Shown here piece by piece: positions 17,109 to 25,307 of a stretch of DNA of 57,678 nt. The notes beneath the pieces were generated by a model, which had not been told where the DNA came from, searched no databases, and saw only the letters and a program-made list of their open reading frames with translations. Both the position numbers and the translations under genes were made by a program. Numbering within the stretch: the stretch's first letter is position 1; each line of letters opens with the position of its first letter. The DNA comes from Pseudomonadota bacterium (GTDB lineage Bacteria; Pseudomonadota; Alphaproteobacteria; Sphingomonadales; Sphingomonadaceae), in NCBI GenBank assembly GCA_023433305.1, contig JAEZCZ010000066.1, forward strand, positions 1 to 57,678. Direction: 5' to 3'.

Positions 17109-18095
17109 CTAGCGGCTCGGCTGAAGGGCAAGCGCCTCTTCGTACACGCTGGTATCGATCAGCTTGGCCAGCTCCTCGCGCGAACGGGCGGCGCGGCCGT
17201 TCTGCGCGGCGAGCCACTGCTCCTCGATCGCCATCACGTCGAGCAGATCAGGCGGAAAGCCCGGTTCGTAGCGGTGATGCTTCCAGCTATCGTCGACGTC
17301 CTCGCGCGAGAACTCGCCCGCCTCGACCACCAGCGCCTTGGCGCGGGCCGGGTCGCGGCGCAGCTCTTCGGAGGCGTCGATGATCGCGCGCACGAAGCGG
17401 ACGATCTTCGCGCGGGTCGCGGGATCGGCCAGCTTTTCGGCGGTGGTGTTGAGGTTGAACAGCTCCCGGTAGACGCCCTCGCCCGAGAACTCGATCATGT
17501 CGTCGCCGAGAACCTGGGCGGCGTTCTCGCTTTCGGGCTCCCAGATCACGACCGCGTCGACTTCGCCCTTGCGCAAGGCCTCGGTCATCCCGGCGAGGGG
17601 GACGATCGGCTTGGCCTCGATGTCCGAGAAAGCGAGGCCGGCCTGGGTCAGCATGCGATGCAGGAAATATCCCGAACTGGTCTGCGGGATCGTCGCCACG
17701 GCCTTGCCCTTCAAGTCGGCCACGCTGGCAATGCCCGCCGACTTGCGCGCGACGATCCGGTAGAGGCCTTCGCTGACTCCCAGGATCACCCGCAGGTTCG
17801 GGTTCTCGACCGAATAGCGTAGCAACTGGGTCTCGGCATTGGTGGCGACGTCGGCCTCGCCCTCCTCGCCGAAGCCTCGAACCGGTGGTGCGCCCACGAG
17901 ATTGGAAAGGCTGCCCATGCGGACGGTCGCTTCCCCCGGATAGTAGTGCTCGGCCGCGAGCAGCACGGGCGCGATCTCGAAAGTCTGCTTGTTGCCGTAG
18001 ACGGCGATCGGCCCGGCATCGTCCTGTGCCGTGCCCGCCGTGGCGCAGGCCGAGAGCGCCAGCCCCGCCAGCGTGACCCATACCATCCGCAACAT
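17109..18095 (-). CDS. Periplasmic substrate-binding lipoprotein (SsuA/NMT1-like), orphan
   Basis: A 328-residue protein with a lipoprotein signal (LAGLALSAC, cysteine near residue 17) and a type 2 periplasmic-binding fold of the SsuA/TauA/NMT1 kind. Supporting stretches are KGKAVATIPQTSSGYFLHRML and MTEALRKGEVDAVVIWEPE. Such proteins bind sulfonates, thiamine precursors or similar small molecules for ABC uptake. No permease or ATPase gene is adjacent, so the partner must be elsewhere or the protein has another role. The ligand cannot be read from the sequence. Confidence 0.8.
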   Translation of the reverse strand: MLRMVWVTLAGLALSACATAGTAQDDAGPIAVYGNKQTFEIAPVLLAAEHYYPGEATVRMGSLSNLVGAPPVRGFGEEGEADVATNAETQLLRYSVENPNLRVILGVSEGLYRIVARKSAGIASVADLKGKAVATIPQTSSGYFLHRMLTQAGLAFSDIEAKPIVPLAGMTEALRKGEVDAVVIWEPESENAAQVLGDDMIEFSGEGVYRELFNLNTTAEKLADPATRAKIVRFVRAIIDASEELRRDPARAKALVVEAGEFSREDVDDSWKHHRYEPGFPPDLLDVMAIEEQWLAAQNGRAARSREELAKLIDTSVYEEALALQPSR

Positions 18096-18372
18096 GCCTA
18101 TCTCCCGTTCGACTGGCTGGGCAGACTACCCGCTATGCGGAAGGCGACAACGGCCGAAAGCGGCATGAATTCTTGCCTCATCCGGGATGACCGTGGGCAC
18201 GGAGCAGTGGCAGTTTATCGCGCAGAGATCGCAGAGGACGCAGAGTTGCCAGCCGCCATCTCTGCGGTCTCTGCGTCCTCCGCGCGAAACGAACAGGGCC
18301 CTCGCACACGCAGGAATGAGGAGAGCTTGCGCGGGGATGACGAAAGGAGGTGGAGGGGGTAGGTTGCCTCAA
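18096..18372. other. Non-coding gap with a long inverted repeat
   Basis: The 277 bases between the divergent binding-lipoprotein and AraC genes hold the GCAGAG inverted repeat at 18219-18286 and a purine-rich leader (GGAGGTGGAGGGGG) before the AraC start. The frame of the AraC gene is open back to 18187, but that stretch encodes repeat-derived, unlikely protein. Confidence 0.6.
18219..18286. repeat. GCAGAG-type intergenic inverted repeat
   Basis: The left arm (CGCGCAGAGATCGCAGAGGA, continuing ACGCAGAG) and right arm (CTCTGCGGTCTCTGCGTCCT, continuing CCGCGCG) are inverted copies with few mismatches around a 10-base centre. A single arm of the same family lies at 34787-34816. It looks like a dispersed REP-like element. 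Confidence 0.7.
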
Positions 18373-19347
18373 ATGCATCCCGCAGCCTCCTCCGACGACG
18401 CGAGCTGGACTTCCGCCGGCCTTGCCCGGCCGGACGCGGTGCGGGCGTGGCAGGACTGGGCGGCGCAGACCATCGCGCCGATCGACGTCTGCGTGTTCGA
18501 CGAAGGTGCGTTCGCCGCGCGGTGGAGCAGCCACGGCGTCGGCCAGCTGCGCCTTCTGCGGCTGGACGCGCCGGCGCAGCGCGTGGTCCACAACGGCGAC
18601 GGCGCCGGAAAGGCGACGCCTTCGATCCAGCTCGTCTATGCCCGCAGCGGCGCGCTCAAGACGCGGATGGGCGGCAAGCGCTTCACCGTGCGGCCGGGTG
18701 AGTTCGTGCTGCTCGACAACACGCGCTTCTACCAGATGGAGATGGACACCGCGCACGAGGCGGTCGACCTGATGATGCCGCTTGGCTGGCTCGACCGCTA
18801 CCTGCCCGATCCCGGCGCGCTGCTCGGAAAGCCCGTGTCGGCGCGCGAGGGCTGGGGCGCGCCGCTCGGCAGCCTGCTCGAAACGATGGCCGAAGGGATC
18901 GACCAGACCCCCCTCCCCCGCCCGATGATCGCCGAGCAAGTCGGCACGCTGCTGACGCTCGCCACCGGCTTCCACGAGGCGCCGGCCGAGAGCCGCCAGT
19001 CCACAAGGCATAGGGGCCAGCTCGCCCGGCAAATCCTGCGTCGCATCGAAACCGACTTCGCCGACCCCGACCTCTCGCCCGAGCGCCTCGCGGCCGAGCT
19101 CGGCATCTCCAAGCGCTACCTCCAGCAGCTACTCGCCGGCAGCGGCACCAGCTTCGTCCAGGAACTCACCGCCACCCGCCTCGACCGCGCCAGCGACATG
19201 CTCAGCGACCGGCGCGCCGGCGGCCTGAGCGTGGGCGAGATCGCGTTCCGCTGCGGCTTCTTCGACCCGGGCTATTTCGCGCGCGCGTTCCGGAAGCGGT
19301 TCGGGCGGACGCCGAGCGAGTGGCGAGGAAGCGGAATGCGTGGCTAA
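18373..19347 (+). CDS. AraC-family transcriptional regulator
   Basis: A 324-residue regulator. The N-terminal half is a cupin-like AraC_binding_2 sensor (IQLVYARSGALKTRMGGKRF, VRPGEFVLLDNTRFYQMEM, residues ~80-130). The C-terminal ~100 residues are two helix-turn-helix motifs, LSPERLAAELGISKRYLQQL and GEIAFRCGFFDPGYFARAFR, followed by KRFGRTPSEWR. ATG 18373 is the start that begins a normal domain. Its target is unknown. The next gene overlaps its stop codon, but that gene has a different base composition. Confidence 0.9.
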   Translation: MHPAASSDDASWTSAGLARPDAVRAWQDWAAQTIAPIDVCVFDEGAFAARWSSHGVGQLRLLRLDAPAQRVVHNGDGAGKATPSIQLVYARSGALKTRMGGKRFTVRPGEFVLLDNTRFYQMEMDTAHEAVDLMMPLGWLDRYLPDPGALLGKPVSAREGWGAPLGSLLETMAEGIDQTPLPRPMIAEQVGTLLTLATGFHEAPAESRQSTRHRGQLARQILRRIETDFADPDLSPERLAAELGISKRYLQQLLAGSGTSFVQELTATRLDRASDMLSDRRAGGLSVGEIAFRCGFFDPGYFARAFRKRFGRTPSEWRGSGMRG

Positions 19348-19987
19348 CGGCTCGCCCATGCCGTCGGCGCTAGAAAGACGCCTCCAGAAGATCGATTCCC
19401 TCCAAGACGAGCTCAGGCGGAAAGGAGCGGAAACGCTTCGTCAGGGTGAGGGCATGTACATGTCTGACCTGTTTCTCCTTGGCGCAATGAAGAGGACTTT
19501 CGCGCAGGCACAAGGCTTCATCGACCTCATCCGATCACGCAACTTCCCTTGTGCCGCCGCAATCTTGAGGTTGCAGATCGACACAGCGATGAGAGTTAAC
19601 GGGCTCAACTTGGTCGATAACATCGAGGATTTTTGCTCGGAACTTATCGGCGACAAGAAGTTCAATCAAATGAAGGACCGCGACGGTAAGAAATTCACCG
19701 ACGTGTATCTCCGTCAAAAGCTTTCCGAAGAGCATGATTGGGTAAGTTCGGTATACGAGAACGTATCTGATTTTGTGCACCTTTCCGGAAGGCACCTGAT
19801 GGTATCGATCACCGAACTTAATGACGGTGATCGAACCATTAGCCTAGCGGTAAGCCCTGTTGATCCCGTGCGGCCAGATGAGGACTATTTCGAGATCGTC
19901 GACGCCTTTTTTGAGGCAACCAGAATTGCTGCATGTCTGATACTAGGATGCATGATGTCTCGTCGGCTCCAGCCTTCCAGCGACTAA
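19340..19987 (+). CDS. Hypothetical protein, AT-richer than neighbours
   Basis: A 215-residue soluble helical protein that I do not recognise. It contains an Arg/Lys-rich N-terminus, AQGFIDLIRSRNFPCAAAIL, RLQIDTAMRVNG and ENVSDFVHLSGRHLMVSI. The pattern resembles the loosely defined HEPN/DUF5677-like helical proteins, but I cannot place it firmly. Codons such as TTA, AAT, TTT and GAA are much commoner than in flanking genes, suggesting recent acquisition. The GTG 19340 start overlaps the AraC stop; ATG 19359 (MPSALERRLQK) is an alternative. Repeat-rich DNA follows it. Confidence 0.6.
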   Translation: MANGSPMPSALERRLQKIDSLQDELRRKGAETLRQGEGMYMSDLFLLGAMKRTFAQAQGFIDLIRSRNFPCAAAILRLQIDTAMRVNGLNLVDNIEDFCSELIGDKKFNQMKDRDGKKFTDVYLRQKLSEEHDWVSSVYENVSDFVHLSGRHLMVSITELNDGDRTISLAVSPVDPVRPDEDYFEIVDAFFEATRIAACLILGCMMSRRLQPSSD

Positions 19988-20020
19988 CGTCCTGGACCTG
20001 CGCCTTTCTCCCATCCTCTG

Positions 20021-20086
20021 TGCGCGCGAATCCTCACATTCAGTTGCGGGCAAGCGCTAGACCAGCGAGCCTAGGATAAGACGCCT
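20021..20086 (+). repeat. 66-base direct repeat, copy A
   Basis: Begins TGCGCGCGAATCCTCACATT and ends AGGATAAGACGCCT. It aligns without gaps to copy B at 22213-22278 with five mismatches by my count (61 of 66). The two copies bracket the DOPA-dioxygenase-like, 55-residue and DUF305 genes. Each is followed closely by a CGTCATTGCGAGCG-type element. Confidence 0.85.
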
Positions 20087-20099
20087 CACAACTGACATT

Positions 20100-20176
20100 C
20101 GTCATTGCGAGCGCAGCGAAGCAGGGCGTCGCGCACCGCTCTAGGCTGCTTCGTCGCTTCGCTCCTCGCAAGGACG
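20100..20176. repeat. CGTCATTGCGAGCG-type palindromic REP element
   Basis: The left arm CGTCATTGCGAGCGCAGCGA and the inverted right arm (ending CTCGCAAGGACG) can fold into a long imperfect hairpin. Related copies are at 22290-22376 and, as a fragment, at 27263-27279. Confidence 0.75.
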
Positions 20177-20345
20177 ATGCGTCTCAGAAGAGGGCGCGTG
20201 CGCCGAGAGAGCACTGCAGCATGATCACGGCTTGACGGACCGCGGCGTGCCCCGCGCCGCCGCAAGGGCAACGCTTAAGTTCGACGAGGTTCTTTGAGCG
20301 AGTGCCCGCCCTCCGCGGACATTTTTGCTCCGGTGGAGGTTCAGG

Positions 20346-21200
20346 CTAGACGTTCGTCTGATCGGCCGGAACGTCGGCGGGTAGGCCGGCTGCCCCTTTC
20401 CCTTTGAGCGCCGGGCAATCCCCCTCGCCCGCGCGATAACAGGTCATCGAGATCGACCCGAGCGCGTGGCCGCGCAGCCATGGAGTAGCGATCCCTTCGT
20501 CGGCCGCCGCGAGACCGGCGATATAGAGCAGCGGGATGAAATGATCGGGAGTCGGCACCGCCATCGCGTAGTCCGGATGCCCGGTCAGCTTGAGCGCGGC
20601 GGCGGGATCGCCCGCGAGTTGGGCGACCGCCGCGTCGTCGAACCGCTCGCCCCAGTCGTAGGCGGCGTCCGGCCGGTCCCACATCACGCGGCGCAAGTTG
20701 TGGACCACGTTGCCGCTGCCGAGGATCATCACGCCGCTGCGCCTGAGAGGTGCGAGGCGTTCGGCGAGATCGAGATGGTACTCGAGCGGCTTCAGCGCGT
20801 TGATGGAGAGCTGCACCACCGGTACGTCGGCCTCGGGATAGAGATGCGCGAGCACGCTCCAGGTGCCGTGGTCGAGGCCCCATTGGTCATTGTCGAGCCC
20901 GACCCAGAGCGGCTTGACCACTTCGGCCACCTCACCCGCCAGCTCGGGCATGCCGGGCGCGGGGTACTCGAACGCGTGCAGCGCGGGCGGAAAGCCGTAG
21001 AAATCGTGGATCGTGCGCGGCCGAGCCATCGCGGTGACGGCGGTCGCGCCGAAGTACCAGTGGGCCGAGATCACAAGGATCGCGCGGGGCCGCGGCAGGT
21101 CGCGCCCTACCGCGCGCCATGCGTCGGTATAACCGTTGCGCTCCAGCGTGTTCATCGGACTGCCGTGGCCGATGAAGAGCGCGGGGGCGAGTTCGGCCAC
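20346..21200 (-). CDS. 4,5-DOPA dioxygenase extradiol (YgiD/LigB-like)
   Basis: A 284-residue protein of the class III extradiol (LigB-type) family. The metal-binding His residues are visible in FIGHGSPMNTLE (residue ~11), ISAHWYFGATAV (~46) and the HGTWSVLAHLYP region (~110), with HFIPLLYIAGLA near the C-terminus. YgiD of E. coli cleaves L-DOPA, and eukaryotic DODA makes betalamic acid. The natural substrate of bacterial members is often unclear. It overlaps no other gene, and the 55-residue gene lies 2 bases upstream on the same strand. Confidence 0.88.
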   Translation of the reverse strand: MAELAPALFIGHGSPMNTLERNGYTDAWRAVGRDLPRPRAILVISAHWYFGATAVTAMARPRTIHDFYGFPPALHAFEYPAPGMPELAGEVAEVVKPLWVGLDNDQWGLDHGTWSVLAHLYPEADVPVVQLSINALKPLEYHLDLAERLAPLRRSGVMILGSGNVVHNLRRVMWDRPDAAYDWGERFDDAAVAQLAGDPAAALKLTGHPDYAMAVPTPDHFIPLLYIAGLAAADEGIATPWLRGHALGSISMTCYRAGEGDCPALKGKGAAGLPADVPADQTNV

Positions 21201-21202
21201 TC

Positions 21203-21370
21203 TCAGCAGCGCCGCCGCGAGGGCTGCGTGATCGAGGGCGGATCGCTGGCCGGGAAGCTGTCGTCGAGGGCGTCGTCCAGCAGTTCTTCACGGTGCTCTT
21301 CGCACGATGAGGAGGGGTTGGTTGAAGGGCGTAAGGGGGCGCCCGTCTTCGTTGCCGCATCTTGCGCCAT
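21203..21370 (-). CDS. Small conserved protein with SFPASDPPS motif
   Basis: A 55-residue protein from ATG 21370 with GGGAAG at good spacing. The C-terminal half, LLDDALDDSFPASDPPSIT, matches a motif found in many short proteobacterial hypothetical proteins. It is acidic and has no membrane segment. The longer frame upstream to 21934 is the shadow of the DUF305 gene. Function unknown. It is probably co-transcribed with the DOPA-dioxygenase-like gene two bases downstream. Confidence 0.75.
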   Translation of the reverse strand: MAQDAATKTGAPLRPSTNPSSSCEEHREELLDDALDDSFPASDPPSITQPSRRRC

Positions 21371-21570
21371 GAGACTTCCCGCAGTTTGCTGTCGCATTTC
21401 AACGCGCGACGAGGCCATTCGGTTGCTGGCGCCTGCGCTGCGGTCTCCCATTACGCTGCAGCGAGTGGAAGTGGCGGAGCTAGCGAAGCCTGGACGGGAG
21501 TGATCGCGCCGGCAAGCGCCGCGCCCGGACGAGCGCCCCACACCCATTGGTGGCGCACTCCGTCGTTGCC

Positions 21571-22125
21571 TCACTTCACCGCAGCATAAATCTCCGGCAA
21601 CATCTCGGTCGTCACGGTGGCGGGCCGCGGCTCGAGCGCCCGGTCGCCACGGCTGCCGTTTTGGCGGATGTCGCGCGTGAGAAGCTTCATCTCCTCTATC
21701 TCCTTGACCTGGCTCTCGATGATCTTGTCCGCCAGTTCGCGCACGCGTGGGTCGGTGATCGTCGCCTTGCGCGCATTGTTGATCGCAATCGAGTGGTGGG
21801 GGATCATAGCCTTCATGAACGCGGTGTCGCCGACAACCGCCTGGCTCCGATTGACGGCCAGGAGGATCACAGCGCATGCCAGCGAGCCGAGCAGCACCGC
21901 CATCTTGGTGCGCGGCCCGTCGTACATTTTCCACATGAAGCCGAGCATTACCGCTGCCATGACGCAGCCCATCAGCAACGAGGCAATCGCCCGGTTTACG
22001 CTAAACATCACGTGATTGGTGCTGTAGACCAGCTGATACATCAGCACGAACATGATGATGGTGGAGGTCGCGATCATGAGCGCAAACCGCCCCCATCCCA
22101 TCTTCATCGGCTTCGACTGTTCCAT
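21571..22125 (-). CDS. DUF305 membrane protein
   Basis: A 184-residue protein from ATG 22125 (AGGAGA upstream). Three membrane spans (around residues 12-33, 45-66 and 75-95: FALMIATSTIIMFVLMYQLV, AIASLLMGCVMAAVMLGF, MAVLLGSLACAVILLAVN) precede a DUF305 domain with the hallmark MIPHHSIAINNA and a helical tail. DUF305 is a ferritin-like fold often linked to copper or other metals, but its role is not settled. The longer frame to 22245 enters the repeat region and is not credible. Confidence 0.85.
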   Translation of the reverse strand: MEQSKPMKMGWGRFALMIATSTIIMFVLMYQLVYSTNHVMFSVNRAIASLLMGCVMAAVMLGFMWKMYDGPRTKMAVLLGSLACAVILLAVNRSQAVVGDTAFMKAMIPHHSIAINNARKATITDPRVRELADKIIESQVKEIEEMKLLTRDIRQNGSRGDRALEPRPATVTTEMLPEIYAAVK

Positions 22126-22212
22126 CGCGTTTCTCCTGCTGCCCGACCGACCAACGGCCTTGGGCGGCGAGAGTTCTCGGGGGTGGTCGGTGCGCGATCG
22201 TCCCACGCCTGA

Positions 22213-22278
22213 TGCGCGCGAATCCTCACATTCACTTGCGGGCAAGGGCTAGACCGGCAACCCTAGGATAAGACGCCT
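22213..22278 (+). repeat. 66-base direct repeat, copy B
   Basis: Same orientation and length as copy A at 20021-20086, five mismatches, about 2.2 kb apart. Also followed by a CGTCATTGCGAGCG-type element. Confidence 0.85.
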
Positions 22279-22289
22279 TCCCAGGGCTT

Positions 22290-22376
22290 CGTCATGGCGA
22301 GCGTAGCGAAGCAATCCAGAGCGGTCGCGCGCGGCGCTCGGGATTGCCGCGGGGCCTGCGGCCTCTCGCAACGACG
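22290..22376. repeat. CGTCATTGCGAGCG-type palindromic REP element
   Basis: Begins CGTCATGGCGAGCGTAGCGA and ends CTCGCAACGACG, with an internal GC-rich stem. It is second full copy of the element at 20100-20176 and lies directly upstream of the kinase/carboxylase operon. Confidence 0.7.
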
Positions 22377-22419
22377 AGGAATTGAGAGACAGGCGCGTCC
22401 GCGAGAGAGGTTTGCCAAG

Positions 22420-24273
22420 ATGACCGAGAAGAGCTTCCCCCTGCCATCCGACCTCAAGGTCGTGCCCGGCACCGAGCAGGCGCAGGCCGCCTATCCCTAT
22501 TACACCCAGTTCGTGCCCGAGGATGACCAGAAGTTCTGGTTCTACAACTCGATGCACTTTCCCGAGCCGATGCATCACTTCGACATGATCACCGCCGAGG
22601 CGGCTTATGTCGCGCTCGGCGCGTTCAACACCCGCGTGCACGTTCTGCCCACCGCCAAGGGGATCGAGCACCGGATCATCAACGGCCGGGTCTACATCGG
22701 CGGCGTGGCGGTGACCGATCCGGCCGAGATCGAGGAGCGCGTCGGCGAGTTCCAGCAGCGTGCATTCTACTACTACGAGCACTGGGAGAAGCTCTACGAC
22801 CAGTGGAAGGACAAGATGAAGGCGCTGATCGCGGACGCGCAGGCGCTGCCCAAGCCTTCGCTCCCCGACTACGAACCGCTTGAGACGACCCACACCGGAA
22901 AGGGGGTCGCCAGCAACCACGCGCTGCTCGAAATCTACCAGAAGCAGGTCGAAGGGTACCACCGCATGTGGCACCACCACTTCGAGTTCCTGCTGCTCGG
23001 CTACGGCGCGTACATGACCTTCTTCGATTTCTGCAAGAAGGCGTTCCCGGAGATTTCCGACCAGGCGATCAGCCGGATGGTCGCCGGAATGGAAGCAGAG
23101 ATATTCCGCCCCGACGAGGAAGTGAAACGCCTCGCCCGCCGCGCCGTCGAGCTCGGCGTCGACCAGCACTTCAAGGACGGGGTGGACATCGACACCGTGC
23201 TGGCCGAGCTCGATGCGGTCGGCAATTCGGGCAAGGCCTGGCTCGAGGAGCTGGAGACCAGCCGTAACCCCTGGTTCAACGTCAGCTCGGGCGACGGGTT
23301 CTATCACTATCACCGCAGCTGGAACGACGACCTGTCGATGCCGTTCGCCGCGCTTCCCGGCTACATCGAGAAGATCAAGGCCGGCACCAACATCGAGCGG
23401 CCGACCGAACAGCTCGTGCGCGAGCGCGACCAACTCGTCGCCGACTACCGAGAGTTGCTCGACACCGAAGAGGACAAGGCGACCTACGATCAGATGATCG
23501 GCCTCGCCCACCGCGTGTTCCCCTATGTCGAGGGGCACAAGTTCTACTGCGAGCACTGGTACACCAACCTGTTCTTCAACAAGATCAGGGAGTTCGGCGC
23601 GCTGCTGGCAAGCCACGGCTTCTTCGGCCCCGAAGGTCGCGAGGAGGACATCTTCCACCTCACGCAGTACGAGGTCGAAAGCGCGATCATCGACCTGATG
23701 CTCGCCTGGGGCAGCGGCGCCGAAGCGCGCGGGCCGAAGCACTGGCCGGCGGTGGTCGCGGAGCGCAAGGCGGCGATTGCCGAGTGGGCCAGGCACCCGA
23801 CCTCGCCGGCGCTCGGCGCGGTGCCCGACGTGATCGACGATCCGGCGATCGTGATGCTGTGGGGCATCACCCGCGACAACCTCGATTCCTGGCTCAGCGA
23901 CGGCAGCGAGGACACCAACGAGCTGAAAGGCTTCGCGGCGTGCTCGGGCGTGGTCGAGGGCAGGGCGCGCGTGGTGAAATCGGTCGAGGAGATCGGCCGC
24001 ATCCAGCAGGGCGACATCCTCGTCTGCCAGGTCACCAACCCGACCTGGAGCCCGATCTTCCAGCGCATCAGCGCGGCAGTCAGCGACATCGGCGGATCGA
24101 TGAGCCACATGGCCATCGTCGCGCGCGAATACGACCTGCCCGCCGTGGTCGGCACCGGCAAGGCGACGCAGCGGATCAAGGACGGGCAGCGGATCCGCGT
24201 CGACGGCGGGCGCGGCGTCGTGACGATCCTCGAGGACGAGGCGCGCGACGAGCGGGTTCTGGAAGACGCATGA
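22420..24273 (+). CDS. PEP-synthase-like kinase, large subunit with phospho-His swivel domain (Acv/Hpe- and PpsA-like)
   Basis: A 617-residue protein. The last ~80 residues are a PEP-utilising mobile domain with the phospho-His motif GGSMSHMAIVAREYDLPAVVG near residue 564. The long N-terminal part is aromatic- and His-rich (NSMHFPEPMHHFD near 45, YEHWEKLYDQWKDKM, GYHRMWHHHFEFLLLGYG, FYHYHRSWNDDLSMPF). It lacks an ATP-grasp domain, which the next gene supplies. The split resembles phenylphosphate synthase PpsA/PpsB and the aryl-ketone kinases AcvAB/HpeHI, which transfer a phosphate from ATP to a phenolic hydroxyl. Substrate is inferred from context: a hydroxyaryl ketone. The frame upstream of ATG 22420 is repeat DNA. 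Confidence 0.8.
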   Translation: MTEKSFPLPSDLKVVPGTEQAQAAYPYYTQFVPEDDQKFWFYNSMHFPEPMHHFDMITAEAAYVALGAFNTRVHVLPTAKGIEHRIINGRVYIGGVAVTDPAEIEERVGEFQQRAFYYYEHWEKLYDQWKDKMKALIADAQALPKPSLPDYEPLETTHTGKGVASNHALLEIYQKQVEGYHRMWHHHFEFLLLGYGAYMTFFDFCKKAFPEISDQAISRMVAGMEAEIFRPDEEVKRLARRAVELGVDQHFKDGVDIDTVLAELDAVGNSGKAWLEELETSRNPWFNVSSGDGFYHYHRSWNDDLSMPFAALPGYIEKIKAGTNIERPTEQLVRERDQLVADYRELLDTEEDKATYDQMIGLAHRVFPYVEGHKFYCEHWYTNLFFNKIREFGALLASHGFFGPEGREEDIFHLTQYEVESAIIDLMLAWGSGAEARGPKHWPAVVAERKAAIAEWARHPTSPALGAVPDVIDDPAIVMLWGITRDNLDSWLSDGSEDTNELKGFAACSGVVEGRARVVKSVEEIGRIQQGDILVCQVTNPTWSPIFQRISAAVSDIGGSMSHMAIVAREYDLPAVVGTGKATQRIKDGQRIRVDGGRGVVTILEDEARDERVLEDA

Positions 24274-25307
24274 GCGCGGTTGCCTGGTTCAAGGATGTCG
24301 GCATCGCCGACCGGCCGACCGTCGGGGGAAAGGGCGGCTCGCTCGGCGAGCTGACGCAAGCGGGAATCGCGGTGCCGCCAGGCTTCGTGGTGACGACCGC
24401 TGCGTTCGAACAGTTCCTTGCTGCACTGGAGGCTGTTCAGCCTGTTCGGGCCCGCGTTGAAGCGCTTCATTCGCACGATCTCGACCAGGCTGCGAAGCTC
24501 AGCGAAGAGCTCCGCCGACGCGTGATCGAAGAGCCGCTGCCTGCGGCGGTGGAGCAGGCGATCCGCGATGCTTATGCCGAACTCAGCCCAGGTGAGGAAC
24601 CGGTCGCGGTGCGCTCCTCGGCCCCGACCGAGGACGCCGACGACGCCAGCTTCGCAGGGCTGCAGGACACCTTTCTCTGGGTCCTCGGAGCGGACGAGAT
24701 GGTCGCCCGCGTGCGCGAGTGCTGGGGCAGTCTCTATTCCGTCGAATCAATGACTTACCGCCGCAAGCACGGCCTGCCCGAAGAGGGCGTGGCGATGGCG
24801 GTGGTCGTCCAGCGCATGGTCGACGCGATGTGCGCCGGAGTGATGTTTACCCGCAGCCCGCTCACCGGAGACAAGTCGGTGATCACCATCGAGGGCGCCT
24901 GGGGTTTGGGAAGCGCCGTAGTCTCGGGCGAGGTGACGCCCGACCGCTGGGTGATCGGCAAGATCACCGGAGAAATCTCGGTGCGAGACATCTCCGACAA
25001 GCACGCCCGGCAGGTTCCGGCCGAACAGGGCGGCATCCACGAAATCGCCAACGAGGCGGCGATCGCCAACCAGCCTTGCCTGACCGACGAGCAACTGATG
25101 ACGCTGCGCGAAGTCGGGAGGCAAATCGAGCGGCATTACGGCAAGCCGCAGGACATCGAATGGGCGCTTGATCAGGAGGGCGACGTGTTCCTGCTGCAAT
25201 CGCGGCCGGAGACCGTGTGGTCGGCCAAGGATGCCGCCGCGCCCGTCAAGCCGCCCGAGGACAATCCGCTCAAGCACGTGATGAGCATCTTCGGGGGTAA
25301 ACGGTGA
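24270..25307 (+). CDS. PEP/pyruvate-binding (PPDK N-terminal) ATP-grasp subunit of the kinase
   Basis: A 345-residue protein consisting of the ATP-grasp domain of PEP synthase/PPDK only. Motifs are VGGKGGSLGELTQAGIAVPPGF, AVRSSAPTEDADDASFAGLQDTFL near residue 115, GVMFTRSPLTGDKSVITIEG and DIEWALDQEGDVFLLQSRPET at the C-terminus. It would phosphorylate the swivel His of the upstream subunit using ATP. ATG 24270 overlaps the upstream stop by four bases, and its own TGA overlaps the GTG of the biotin carrier, so the subunits are translationally coupled. Confidence 0.88.
   Translation: MSAVAWFKDVGIADRPTVGGKGGSLGELTQAGIAVPPGFVVTTAAFEQFLAALEAVQPVRARVEALHSHDLDQAAKLSEELRRRVIEEPLPAAVEQAIRDAYAELSPGEEPVAVRSSAPTEDADDASFAGLQDTFLWVLGADEMVARVRECWGSLYSVESMTYRRKHGLPEEGVAMAVVVQRMVDAMCAGVMFTRSPLTGDKSVITIEGAWGLGSAVVSGEVTPDRWVIGKITGEISVRDISDKHARQVPAEQGGIHEIANEAAIANQPCLTDEQLMTLREVGRQIERHYGKPQDIEWALDQEGDVFLLQSRPETVWSAKDAAAPVKPPEDNPLKHVMSIFGGKR

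Larger units (their letters stand above)
19988..20345. other. Non-coding region (358 bases) with repeats
   Basis: No open frame here resembles a protein. The region contains copy A of a 66-base direct repeat (20021-20086), a palindromic REP-like element (20100-20176) and GC-rich sequence before the convergent end of the DOPA-dioxygenase-like gene. I see no tRNA or promoter that I can defend. Confidence 0.7.
22126..22419. other. Repeat-bearing gap before the kinase/carboxylase operon
   Basis: These 294 bases hold copy B of the 66-base direct repeat and a CGTCATTGCGAGCG-type element. The operon's promoter must be here or within the repeats, but I see no convincing -35/-10 pair. GAGAGAGG precedes the first start codon by about 11 bases. 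Confidence 0.55.
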
